A DNA stretch of 64,000 bases from Bursaphelenchus xylophilus (lineage: Eukaryota > Nematoda > Chromadorea > Rhabditida > Aphelenchoididae): positions 11,718,001 through 11,782,000 of the forward strand of contig CAJFCV020000002.1 of assembly GCA_904066235.2 (NCBI GenBank), in the 5' to 3' direction. Below the pieces are notes generated by a model, which saw only the letters and a program-made list of their open reading frames with translations, did no database searches and had not been told where the DNA came from. Positions 11,585-21,592 of the stretch are shown in pieces (positions within the stretch are counted from its first letter, which is position 1; each line of letters begins with the position of its first letter). A program made the translations under genes and the position numbers.

Positions 11585-12389
11585 TTATTGATTAAATTTC
11601 AACGTCATATTGTCACGAATCAATTCATTGGCCTTATTCCGCGACTCAGTCTCTTTAAACTCCTCCGCAAACACAATATAACTTGTAAAAACAATAGTGA
11701 GGAGCAACAGAATGTTCAGAGCACAGGCGGTAAAGCAAGCAGCAGCAACTTTGATATCAATTATAGCTTTCAGCTCCTTGATGATTGGTCGAGACAAGTT
11801 GATGCCAAACGAATGCAAGACTCTTGCAGCCATATGATAGCGATCCGTTGGCAAATACAACGTGAGTTGCTCGATGATTTGGTCAGCAGTTCCTTCTTTT
11901 GAGGCCGCGGCTTTTTCATAAATTTCCTTGCATCGAAGAACGGCGTCCAGTTGAGTGAGAATGTGACCAAGCTGAAATTTAATTTGTGAATCATAAAATA
12001 AAAAGCTGTGTACAGCTAAACAAGGTATCTGGAAGTTTAATTTTTACATTCCGGCCCACTTGCAAAAAAAGCAGTAGACGGAAACCTTTCCTATTTGGAA
12101 ACTGATACTTACCGTAATATAGATTGCAATGAACTGAAAAAATCGAGGGCTATAGTAGGCGCCATCCGGTTTGCTGGTAATCAGGGCAAACGACAGAAGA
12201 ACTCCCAATGTTTTGAAGTCGGTAAAGAGCTCCCAGACAAGGTAGTGACACTGAAATTGAAAGTTCAAGCTGCATTGCCATTATAACACCGCTTTCTTGA
12301 AATATCTGCTAAAATAAACTTACACAGCCAATAATCAAAGCCTGCTTTGGAGAGGCAAAGGTTTGAACTTTCACGGGTTTGGGCGGCAT
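11585..12389 (-). CDS. Small multi-pass membrane protein, family not recognised
   Basis: Three exons (12324-12389, 12113-12250, 11585-11971), all joined in phase 0, give 196 residues from ATG 12387-12389. Near the N-terminus is MPPKPVKVQTFASPKQ. Hydrophobic stretches follow: about 17-50 (ALIIGCCHYLVWEL then TLGVLLSFALI), 60-75 (FFQFIAIYIT) and about 142-172 (AAACFTACALNILLLLTIVF). Between the second and third is an amphipathic soluble stretch of about 60 residues. This looks like three or four membrane spans with both ends hydrophilic. AATAAA overlaps the stop codon. No signal peptide, enzyme motif or known family was identified. Confidence 0.75.
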
Positions 12390-13160
12390 TTTTTGGAAAT
12401 TATTTGGTGTGAGAGATGTAAATACAATAGGAAGCGTCTCTGCGGTTAATTTTCTGCCAAAATGACGCCATGAGAGCAGCAGATGGATGGAAAAGCCGTC
12501 ATGCTGCAATGCAGAAATTTTTGAAATTGAACTTAAAAATGCTTAGACATTCAAGGAAAACTATGCGAATAACGTTGCCATTTTTCGAGCTAGAAGAACG
12601 AAACTTGGTAGGACTTACGAGCATATTGAATCATTCGGCTGGCGGATTTGTTTGTAGATGCCCTAAGGGCCGAATTATACTTAAAGTACCAAAAAAAAGC
12701 ACTGTGATGTAAGTAGCGAGTAATAACTCAGCTCGTTACACATCGAATAAGAAGAGATTTGGCTGTCTTGTAGAAAATCGAATTTGACACACAGAGACTG
12801 AAAAAAATTTGTCAATGCAACTTGCACTTTTGGGTTGCAGAGGTTTTAAGAATAAAGTTTTTTCAATGGTCATTGCGAAGTTTATGCGATGGGGTTCCTT
12901 ACGATATTTATATTTTCTGAAAGCCGGCTTTTTACTCTACTACCATGCCAAATTTTAGCCTTCTAGCTCAAACGGCTAGCGAGATATGGAGAGTGAAAGC
13001 AAGCGCATTCCGAAAAAAATAGAGCAAGTCGCGGAGATCGGTTGTGTCCATAAAGTACAGAATGCCGTGCGGCAATGATGCGACTTTTGATGCGATAGAA
13101 TGTTCATTATTTTCCCGACAAACTTGTATTTGAGCACACTATTGAGCCTAGCTGAGTGTT
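12390..13160. other. Intergenic sequence
   Basis: An open frame at 12470-12712 (+) has no coding support beyond its length. The rest shows nothing I can assign. Confidence 0.4.
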
Positions 13161-13420
13161 CAGTGACGGACCCGATCCAATGGCAAAGAACTTATAATTT
13201 TGCACCCGGGAAGTATCAAAAATGTGGCAAAATACCTCCCACTATAACAAAAAAAAAATCTTCCGGTTTGAAGGACGCGCCCTTTCCTTCACAAAAAGAG
13301 CGGGCGCGCTTTTAAAATCGGAGTTTTTTTTTTGTTATAGTGGGAGGTATTTTGCCACATTTTTGATACTTCCCGGATGCAGAATGGTACGTTTTTCGCC
13401 GCTGGATCAGGTCGCCACTG
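13161..13420. repeat. Family C MITE, copy C3
   Basis: Inverted ends CAGTGACGGACCCGATCC and its near complement ending GCCACTG before TA. The palindromic middle reads GGCGCGCCC-like sequence. Confidence 0.85.
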
Positions 13421-13536
13421 TACGATAGATGAAAATTTAAATCTGTTTGTCCTACATAAGGCATCATAAATATTTATTCAGGGTCATGTTCGTATAACTT
13501 ATGTATAGAATTCTCTGTACTGGAAATATTATAATT

Positions 13537-16431
13537 TTACATGTAATACCGGTTGGGCGGCGATCCGTCTCGTTGACTGCGTAGGTCTTTGTACTTCACT
13601 GTGATGTCCGTCAAATGCCTGTTGAGGTTTTCGATGAGTTGGTTGAGACTGGCGCTCTCTTGAATCTTCTCCTCGTGCTCTTCCACTAACGCGGAGTACT
13701 GGAAATGAGGATATTTGAGGTGAAAATGAATGATAATTGAAGGGAAATCAATCTAAAATGCGAGATTTTTTACCTTCTCCTTCAGATTGGTGTAGGAATC
13801 GGTCCGTTGAGTGGATTGCAGCTCTTTTTCCTGTCGTAAATTCTCGGTTTCGCTTTCCATTTCATTGATTCTGAAGGGAAGTCGTTAAATGTTGGAAAAG
13901 CAGAATATTTATTGTAATTACCGTAGTAAAATTGGACTTACTGTTTGATCAACCTGACATTCTCATTACACATGCGCTCTCTCAGCTCATTGGCTGCGCG
14001 TATCTGTTCGGCATAGCTTTTCTCGCTTTCTTCGAACCGCGCTTTCACCTCGTCATGTAGATGTCTAAGCTCGTCCAATTTCTTTTCAGTTTCATGGAGC
14101 TGAGCAGTGGTTCGAGAGTGCTCTTGCAACAGCAAATCATGCCTGGAAAAAGAGTTTTCATTATATTTCAATTGGTTTGAAAAATGATGACTATTGTAAA
14201 GAGTATAGTAATAGTCGGTTAGAAAAGTCTCTGGGGTGATTTTGGCAATATTTATTGTTCACTTTGAGCAATTTCTAAGTCTATCAAGCCTAGACATAAG
14301 CGAGCTAAAGCCTTAGCAAGCCTGTTTTTCAACATCCACTAGGTCACCAGTATTGATTGATCCGCGGAGAAAGTCACCTCCCTTGTAAGTAGTCTGTAAG
14401 TGTAAGCAAAAGGCAGGAAATGCGCTGGATTGAATTATAAGCAGCCTTATTTGTCCGTCCGGAATGTCACCGGACTGAAATTGGTGATTCCTGGCTTTTT
14501 ACACCTTACAATAGGCTTTTTAGGGCTGTCGCTCAAACTTTTTTTCAGTCAGTACAAACGCCAAAAATCCCTCCAGCGACTTTGCAAACCGACTACAATA
14601 TCGTAAAGTGAACTTACTGCTGTTGGAACTCCTTCAGTTCCTGGCAAACTCGCTCAAATTCGACATGGACTGATTGTAACTTGGCGTTACTTGTATTCCT
14701 CAGCTCCTCCAGCTCATTCGTCAAGCTTTTGACTTTGTTAGTCATGTTCTCCTGTTTCGAGGCCATCTCACGGAACAATTTCAGCTCATCCTCCAAGCTT
14801 TCGACTTGATCTTTCCACTTTTTGACCTCTTTTTTACAATCTTCATGGTCTCCTTGGCTAAAATTTAATGATAATATCTAAGGAAGAAACGCCTGAAAGG
14901 TTCAAAAAAGTCATCATTTCTTACCCATGGAGCTCCTGATTCACGGTATCCACCCGTTTGCGCAAAGCCTCAATTATGGCGTCCTTGCCGACCAAAATCG
15001 CTGACAACTCGCTGAACTGTTTTTCCAGTTCGCTCTTCGGGAGTTCGAAGCCAGTCGTGAGATCGTCGTTGCTAACACGGTAATCTGCGACCTTTCTCCG
15101 GAAGGCTCGTAGCCTCTCTCGCGGACTTACCGAGCCGGGCGATGGAGGTGAAGGAGGCGCAATATAGGTCATGTCTAGAAGAGATAGAGGCAATCTTATT
15201 TGAGTACGTACAAATTGGAAAATAAGATGTGAGAAAAAGAGAGCTCTTACCATTATAATTCTGATCCATGAGCTTCTGGACGGTTGTGACGGCTTTTTCA
15301 AATTGTTTTGAGGCATTTTCATAGCTGTCGAAGGGGAAACTACTTTTGCCACCTGAAATGACAATCAAAATTGATGTTTTATTCGTTGAAGAGGCTAATG
15401 CATTAGATAATATTGTAGAAGCAGCAATGTTGTACAAGACTGTCCAAAGACCCGATAAAAAATAAATTTTTAATAGATATTATAGCAAGGCTCTGCAATG
15501 ATTGAGAATGTATCAGAAGAGCTTGGCCAACAACAGTGGCAAAAAAGGAAGCATCAAAAAATGTGGCAATAAACACAGGTTTCAAAAACGCGCCCGCTTT
15601 TATTGTGAGGGAAAAGGACGCGCCCTTCAAAACAAAGTTTTTTCACTTGGAGAGGGAAGCATTTTGCCACATTTTTGATACCTCCCGGATGCAAAACGGT
15701 GCGTTTTTTGCCATTGGATCATGTCCACTGTGCGTTGCCTTTGGCCTATTCTTATTTACAGAATGTCTCAATTAGTGCACCATAAGCCCCATTTTGCTCA
15801 ACTAACACTTTCATAAAACTTTCTGTGTTTTTTGACATTTTCTATCAGTCTGTCGAGAAAATAACGAGCCCTCTGTAGCATCGAAAATCGCATCGCCACC
15901 GAGAAAATGAATTGTGTCGCAGCTGTGCACAGCAAAATATCAGTCTGTCGGGAAAATAACGGCGGATGGTCGCATCAAAATGTCTCGCCTCGCCGCTATC
16001 GCGCACCAAATTCCCAGCCGCGGCTAAGTCGCAAAGCGATGATGGGCGATTCCGAGGCGCGACAATCCGCCGTTATTTTCCCGACAGACTGATAAAATTG
16101 CTTTTCACTTCAGCGACACGATTGGCGCAGCGACATTATTCTCATTATTTTCCCGACAGACTGATATTGAATCTCTTGATTTGGTCATCTGAAAACCCAA
16201 CGATGCAAACCACTTACTCAACTGAACCTGGAAGGCATCAGTTTCCTGCCAGCCCTCGGCCGGCGGATGAAAGGCAACGCCATCAAATCGCAGCGCTCTT
16301 TTCGCTCCTTTCAACGTCTTATACGAAACGCCGACCGCTCCGGGGAATGCGGATTGAAGCGAGGTTAACGGCAACACCTGGTTGTCGGTTAGTTCGAGGT
16401 CACAGGGCTCAACTTCCAGTCGAATATACAT
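13537..16431 (-). CDS. TDP-43-type N-terminal domain fused to a coiled coil
   Basis: Seven exons: 16218-16431, 15251-15352, 14925-15174, 14618-14857, 13942-14142, 13774-13870, 13537-13698. Donors and acceptors are good, phases agree at all six junctions, and the 1266 nt give 421 residues. Residues 1-70 match the TDP-43 N-terminal (DIX-like) domain: MYIRL, LPLTSLQSAFPGAVGVSYK, then FDGVAFHPPAEGW. In TDP-43 this fold drives head-to-tail self-association. No RRM follows. Instead come KQFEKAVTTVQKLMDQ, a Pro/Ser-rich linker (IAPPSPPSPGSVSP), and about 290 residues of heptad-rich coiled coil, ending GSPPNRYYM. A stop codon precedes the start ATG in frame. Intron 1 (15353-16217) is filled with MITEs, so the link between exon 1 and the rest rests on phase alone. 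The alternative is a tdp-1 exon abandoned beside an unrelated gene. Confidence 0.7.
15530..15730. repeat. Family C MITE, copy C4 (left end damaged)
   Basis: The right arm is intact (TGCCATTGGATCATGTCCACTG) and the left end is shortened. It lies in intron 1 of the TDP-like gene. Confidence 0.75.
15846..16163. repeat. Family B MITE interrupted by a second B-type MITE
   Basis: The outer B halves (15846-about 15927 and about 16097-16163) begin and end with CAGTCTGTCGRGAAAATAA and its complement. An intact variant B2 (15941-16091, inner sequence AACGGCGGATGGTCGC) sits in the middle. Family B is about 150-165 bp and nearly palindromic. Confidence 0.85.
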
Positions 16432-17010
16432 CCTCGCATACTAGGCTACGGTAGTTTACACCGCCGCAAAATCGGGATTACACTGTGTCGATGGGGGAGT
16501 GTAAAATTGAAGGCAAAAACAGCTGAAAACAGGGGTTGATATCACGTGAATTTCAAATAATTTTACCACTTTTTTTGCGGAAATGTACCGTAAAAGAGTT
16601 GTAAAAACAAAACTGTTCGCAGAATGATACCCGAAAACACTTGAAATGAAGCTAAAATGGGTGGAAAAACAGGGTTAATGAATGTGATAAGCAAGTTGTT
16701 TGTGATCGATTAACGAAATGATACCGTAAACAAGAAGGGATTGTAACAATGATGTAGTTCGTTTCTTAATTAAGATGATCGATTATGTGGAATATTAAGA
16801 CAAAATTTAATAAAAAAAAGGTTCTTTCAGGGTGGGCGAAAAGAGGGGGGATTGATTCGTGACGCTGTTTCCAGGGAACCACAAGGAAAAAGAGGGAAAA
16901 AATAGAGGCAGAGCCGAGTCAAGGTCGGGATGAAACGCTATGGGAAAGCGTAAATTGAGTGGACATTGAAAAATTTAATCAAAATTCCATACATGGATTT
17001 ACTGTGGCTA
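16432..17010. other. Intergenic sequence upstream of the TDP-like gene
   Basis: No open frame or repeat recognised. Presumably holds the promoter of the minus-strand gene starting at 16431. Confidence 0.4.
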
Positions 17011-17398
17011 TTTGTTCGTCGGGAAAATAATGAGCACTCTGTCGCATCCAAAATCGCATCGCTGCCGAGAAAGTGAATTGTGTCGCGGCAAAATCAAATT
17101 GCTTTTCACTTCAGCGACGCAATTGGCGCAGCGACGTTATGGTCATTATTTTCCAGACAGACTGATATTGAATTCCTTGATTTTGGCATCTGCTAACCCT
17201 GCAATGCAAATCACTTGCTCAGCAGGACCTGGAAGGTCTGTCTGTCGGGAAAATAATGAGCCCTCTGTCGCATCCAAAATCGCATCGCCGCCGAGAAAAT
17301 GAATTGTGTCGCGGCAAAATCGATTTTTTTCACTTCAGCGACGCAACTGGTGCAGCGACGTTATGGCCATTATTTTCCAGACAGTCTGATTTTGCGGC
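17011..17398. repeat. Two tandem family B MITEs
   Basis: Copies at about 17011-17164 and 17237-17398. The spacer (17165-17236) resembles the sequence beside the TDP-like exon at 16165-16235, so that stretch was copied together with the MITE end. Confidence 0.75.
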
Positions 17399-17411
17399 CG
17401 CAAAATCTTTG

Positions 17412-18239
17412 AAGTGAATTTTGCGACATGCACTGTGCGAAAACAAAAATTCACTTTGCACCGTGCAATAGTCTTTTTTGGGCTATCCTTTCCGCCCTGA
17501 CTTTTGTCGCACAGTGCATGCGCGAAAAATCACTCCATCGGCTTTACGGATCCTTTTTCACAGATCAAAATTGAAAAAGCGGCCCGCACTGTGCGAATGA
17601 TTCGGTACGGCGACGCAGCGCACTGTCCCTTTTTTTGCACTGTGCGCGAGTTTTGAACCATTTTGCACTGTGCCATTTCGCACCACCGCGCTCGGAAATT
17701 GCACAGTGCAAAGTGTCAGACGCTCGGTGCGAAATGGGGTTTTTTACCCGGTGCAGCCACGCGACAAAAAGCATGGTACTTTTAAAAGAGTGTAGTATCA
17801 GTCTGTCGGGAAAATAATGAGCCCTCTGTGGGAGTGAAAATCGCATCGCTGCCGAGAAAATGAATTGTGTCGCGGCAAAATCAAATTGCTTTTCACTTCA
17901 GCGATGCGATTGGCGCAGCGACATTCTGCCCATTATTTTCCCGACAGGCTAATCTTCAAATTTTTTTTCAAACAAGCGATTACGAAAGTGGTGACAATCG
18001 TAGAAAAAAAAATGTTTTTCTGTAAGTACGGAAAAGATTGCGGGAGCACCAAAAACCTCCAACTGATAATCACCTCAACGAACGCAGGAATGCTTGCAAA
18101 AAGCTGTTTTTTGAAGGCACACGTCCAAATCATGATAATCACAAACTCTCCCAGAACATAAACGAACCGCTTTATAGTCGATTCAAAAATAAATTTTGCA
18201 ATCAACTTTGGGGCTGATAAGTAATCGAGATGACAGTTT
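17412..18239. repeat. Direct repeat S, left copy (828 bp)
   Basis: Identical as far as I can read to 25968-26795 (offset 8556). It contains the tail of the envelope-like frame, a family B MITE (17799-17949) and a block of GCACTGTGC-type palindromes. The copies differ from the first base outside each end. Confidence 0.9.
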
Positions 18240-21200
18240 TGGAACACGTTGCTTTTGTGGAGTATGATGTCTTTGAAAATGTATTGTTGATCCAGAAAAT
18301 GCCATTGGTCCTTTTCTTCAAGTTTCACTTGCTTGGCTTGTTCTTTAATTGGTGTTGTCTTTCCCGTCATTCTGTTGTATTCGTAGACTTGGCCGTCGAT
18401 GATTACATTCATTGTAGGTCCACAATTTTCTTCTTTTGCAGTTTCCTTTGAACGGTGGAGAATTTGCGTGTGACGATTTAGGAACAATGTGGTGTTGTAT
18501 TGGTTGATCCTGATGGGTATTACGCATTCGTCGGGACTAGGTTTGAATTGGTACTCCTTCTTGTTCAGACTGTGGCACATCTCAACTTCAACGATATCGT
18601 CGCTCAAACGGTTGGCTACAATGTTCGTCCGGTTCAGCAGTCTCTGCATAGTAACAGTCGGATTGATGGATATGACTTCTCGAATCCTCGTTGAATGTTC
18701 GCGCAGCATAGCACACATCGCTCTTGCCAGATGTCGCATTTGCTTGAGGGTGTAGTATTCGGCGAACTGCAAATCCGACGATTCCTCATCGGATACATCC
18801 AAATTTGCTTGTCGTGACCATCTTGGCTTCATCTTGGCGAGGAATTTGTCAATGGTTTCCTCGTCGTATCCTTTTGCCATCATGTCCTCCTTGGTTGCTC
18901 CCCTTAGCAACTCCATTAAACCAAACATCTGTGAAGGATTTCCAGATCCTTTTCCAGTTGTAGTTGTACGAGTTGTCTTCGTTGTCGCTGTCGTTGTAGT
19001 TCTTCGCGGAGGTTCTGTTCGTATTGGGGTTGTCCGTGTAGTCGTCGGTCGACTTGTTGGCCGAAGTGTAGTTGTTGGCATTGTAGGTAGATCCTTTGGC
19101 TGGATAAATGGCGCCGGCGTTGGTAAGTCAGGAGTCTCGTCTTGAATTCCACGAATTTTGATTGGGGGACCGATACGAATTCCAAGTCCTTGATCTGTTG
19201 GGATTATTGTTTGATTGCAATCTGATTTTGTAATGGTGGTGTTGAATGTGACCATGGCGTGCAGATCTTCGATCACGGCAGACTTATCGGTGACCACGCC
19301 AACTCCTTGATAAGCCTTTACAAATTCACACCTTTGCGTTTGGTTGACTTTCCACACGAATATTTCGTTTTCCTTGGTACGGCATATTCCAGCGGAATAA
19401 GTGCAGCCAGATAGGTCTCCCATTGCCGACGTTGCTGATGGGCTCCCGTAGTGGGCGAAAACCTTTGTTTCCAGCAGGAGGCAGTTTCTCTTGACCTCCA
19501 CTTTTTCTCCATTTAAGAAGGTCATGATTCTGTTTGGTGGGTCGATGCTAACTGTGTTGTGTGTCCGGTAAATCGACTTCCCTTTTACTAATTCTCCATG
19601 TTTGCATTTTCTTTCCACAATCATCTTCTTACATTCTTCTTCTGATAGCACTTCGGGTGGGTTTTGGTCTTCTCGAACTTCTGGGACGCCGTTCAACAGC
19701 GTCTGTTGCCTTACGGTCGTTGCCTCCAAGCGACATATATAGGCCGGAGAATGAAATTCGATTGTGTTTCTTTTGTAGAGTTCTATCCGTCTTGGCTTCC
19801 CAACGTCGCTGTTGACGGACAAGTCGTAATCACAACTGGCCACATCTGGCATCCTCCATAGAACTCGGGTCTTCCCGAGACACAACTTGGGCTGATTCGT
19901 TTGACCATTGACGCCTCCAATGACCAATGTTAACAACATTAATAGAGGGGTGTAGTCGATTAATTTGTTTCGCCTTGGACGTCCACATCTAGCCAGAACA
20001 GGTTGTTTTTGCTCTCTCTCCAGGTCCTCCTTCGTCTTGTAGTCCAATTCTTCTCCTTCAACTTCTCCTCCTATTTCTAATGGATGTAATAAATTGACTG
20101 CTCGGATTGCAGTCTTCCGATTAGGCAGAATGATCTCGCAGTTTCTCGTGATCCCATCTTTGGATTTGATTGCTCTTTTGATCCTGGCCATTTTCCATTC
20201 TCCTCTCGGTTGTTCTGGCTCTTCCAGGATCACCAGTTCTCCTGGTTTCGGAATGAGAGTTTGCTTCTCTTGATAGTTTCCACGATCGGCCAATGTGTCC
20301 AAGTATTCCTTTCTCCATCGTGCCCAAAACTTGTCAAGCCTTTCATTGAACTTGTCGTAAAGTTGTCGCAGCTCATTGATTTTGTATGCCTTTATCACGA
20401 AGTCTGGATCGCTTGATTCGTTCGCTGTATCACCATTTTCATCGTACCTGGTTCCGTTTGGTCGTAAGAAGTCCACCGGTCGCAGGGCTTCAAAGCTGTC
20501 GTTATCGTCGTATAACGGAAGCAGAGGACGATTGTTAAGAGTTCCTTCAATTGCGATGACAAGGGTTTCCAGTTCTTTATATGAAGGTCGTGATCGTCCC
20601 AGGGTCCGTTTGATTCCTTCTTTTAGACTTCTGTTCAATCTCTCATATGTCGCTCCGCGCCATGGAGCGTTAGGTGTGGTGTGCGTCCATGTGATGTTTT
20701 GAAGGTGTCCATATTTTTCCAAAAACATTTTTCGTCCAGCGACAAAGTAGGTGGCGTTGTCGCTAAGGATATATCGCGGAACTCCTCTACGAGCGCAGAA
20801 TTTGGTCATCGCATTAAGAATGTCTTCTGTCTTAATGGAGTCCGTAAGCTCCAAATGTACTGACCTGGTACGAAGACAGGTCAGTAACAGTACGTATGCT
20901 GGTCCATCCTTTGTTTGTAATGGTCCACAGATGTCCAGTCCCGTTGATTCGAATGGTGTTCCGGTAGTTGTTCTGCTTGTTGGTAGTGGGGGAAACATTG
21001 GAGTTTCGTAAGGACGAGTGTTGTAGATGCGACATCGGATGCACCTCTTAACCATTGTTTTGACATGCCGGTAAGAGATGTAGAAATTTTCTCTTATTAG
21101 CGATGTTACAGCCAACGCCGATTGGTGGTGGTTATTTTCATGATGGTATTGAACGATCTTTTGGGCTAGCGGACTCTCCACAGGTAGCCAGATGGGGTTC

Positions 21201-21592
21201 TTTGCATTTTCCGTTCGTTCTGCGTTCGCCAGTCTGGTGTCCACTCGCCACGTGCCAATGTCATCCTTGTAGAGACGTCGTCTCGTTTGAATTTTGGGGT
21301 GGGGGGATAGATTTCTTGCTCGGCTCTGACGAGCCGCCTTCCCGCCTCTTGAGGAGTTTCTGGTATTGGCGTACGACCTGGGCGGCATTTGTTGATGAAG
21401 CAGATGACATGTTTGGTCACATTGATCAGCTTCTTCCAATTCATGTCTTTTGTGATGAGACTGGCTGGTTCGTCGGATTTCGCGGTAGCTGTTGTCGTCG
21501 TCTCGGTGGGAACGTCTGTGAGTTTTGGGACAACCATTGTTGAAGGCCATTCCGTGATGTCCTGTAGTAGAAATTCCGGTCCTTTCCACCAT
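17933..21592 (-). CDS. BEL integrase and envelope-like polyprotein
   Basis: Open for 1219 codons, in the -1 frame relative to the upstream pol frame and overlapping it by 427 bases. The integrase has an HHENNHHQ/CIRC zinc-binding region and DDE positions in GLDICGP, LSDNATYF and GATYERLNRS. After it a hydrophobic LLMLLTLVIGG segment followed by QTNQP looks like the signal peptide of an envelope-type protein. That part has many Cys residues, several N-glycosylation sequons, a Thr/Pro/Arg-rich linker and C-terminal hydrophobic segments (VLGEFVIIMIW and others). The first Met at 21592 is probably not the true start; translation most likely enters by frameshift from pol. The last residues (SLSGK) are read from a family B MITE. 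The envelope subtype is not established. Confidence 0.85.
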   Translation of the reverse strand: MVERTGISTTGHHGMAFNNGCPKTHRRSHRDDDNSYREIRRTSQSHHKRHELEEADQCDQTCHLLHQQMPPRSYANTRNSSRGGKAARQSRARNLSPHPKIQTRRRLYKDDIGTWRVDTRLANAERTENAKNPIWLPVESPLAQKIVQYHHENNHHQSALAVTSLIRENFYISYRHVKTMVKRCIRCRIYNTRPYETPMFPPLPTSRTTTGTPFESTGLDICGPLQTKDGPAYVLLLTCLRTRSVHLELTDSIKTEDILNAMTKFCARRGVPRYILSDNATYFVAGRKMFLEKYGHLQNITWTHTTPNAPWRGATYERLNRSLKEGIKRTLGRSRPSYKELETLVIAIEGTLNNRPLLPLYDDNDSFEALRPVDFLRPNGTRYDENGDTANESSDPDFVIKAYKINELRQLYDKFNERLDKFWARWRKEYLDTLADRGNYQEKQTLIPKPGELVILEEPEQPRGEWKMARIKRAIKSKDGITRNCEIILPNRKTAIRAVNLLHPLEIGGEVEGEELDYKTKEDLEREQKQPVLARCGRPRRNKLIDYTPLLMLLTLVIGGVNGQTNQPKLCLGKTRVLWRMPDVASCDYDLSVNSDVGKPRRIELYKRNTIEFHSPAYICRLEATTVRQQTLLNGVPEVREDQNPPEVLSEEECKKMIVERKCKHGELVKGKSIYRTHNTVSIDPPNRIMTFLNGEKVEVKRNCLLLETKVFAHYGSPSATSAMGDLSGCTYSAGICRTKENEIFVWKVNQTQRCEFVKAYQGVGVVTDKSAVIEDLHAMVTFNTTITKSDCNQTIIPTDQGLGIRIGPPIKIRGIQDETPDLPTPAPFIQPKDLPTMPTTTLRPTSRPTTTRTTPIRTEPPRRTTTTATTKTTRTTTTGKGSGNPSQMFGLMELLRGATKEDMMAKGYDEETIDKFLAKMKPRWSRQANLDVSDEESSDLQFAEYYTLKQMRHLARAMCAMLREHSTRIREVISINPTVTMQRLLNRTNIVANRLSDDIVEVEMCHSLNKKEYQFKPSPDECVIPIRINQYNTTLFLNRHTQILHRSKETAKEENCGPTMNVIIDGQVYEYNRMTGKTTPIKEQAKQVKLEEKDQWHFLDQQYIFKDIILHKSNVFQNCHLDYLSAPKLIAKFIFESTIKRFVYVLGEFVIIMIWTCAFKKQLFASIPAFVEVIISWRFLVLPQSFPYLQKNIFFSTIVTTFVIACLKKNLKISLSGK

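Noticed and set aside
12470..12712. 81-codon open frame (+) divergent from the membrane protein gene
   Set aside because: It lies in that gene's upstream region and shows no recognised motif or coding bias.
16165..16217. Continuation of TDP-43-like coding past 16218
   Set aside because: A clear GTAAGTGG donor ends the exon. The following frame runs into a family B MITE and is duplicated at 17165-17236.
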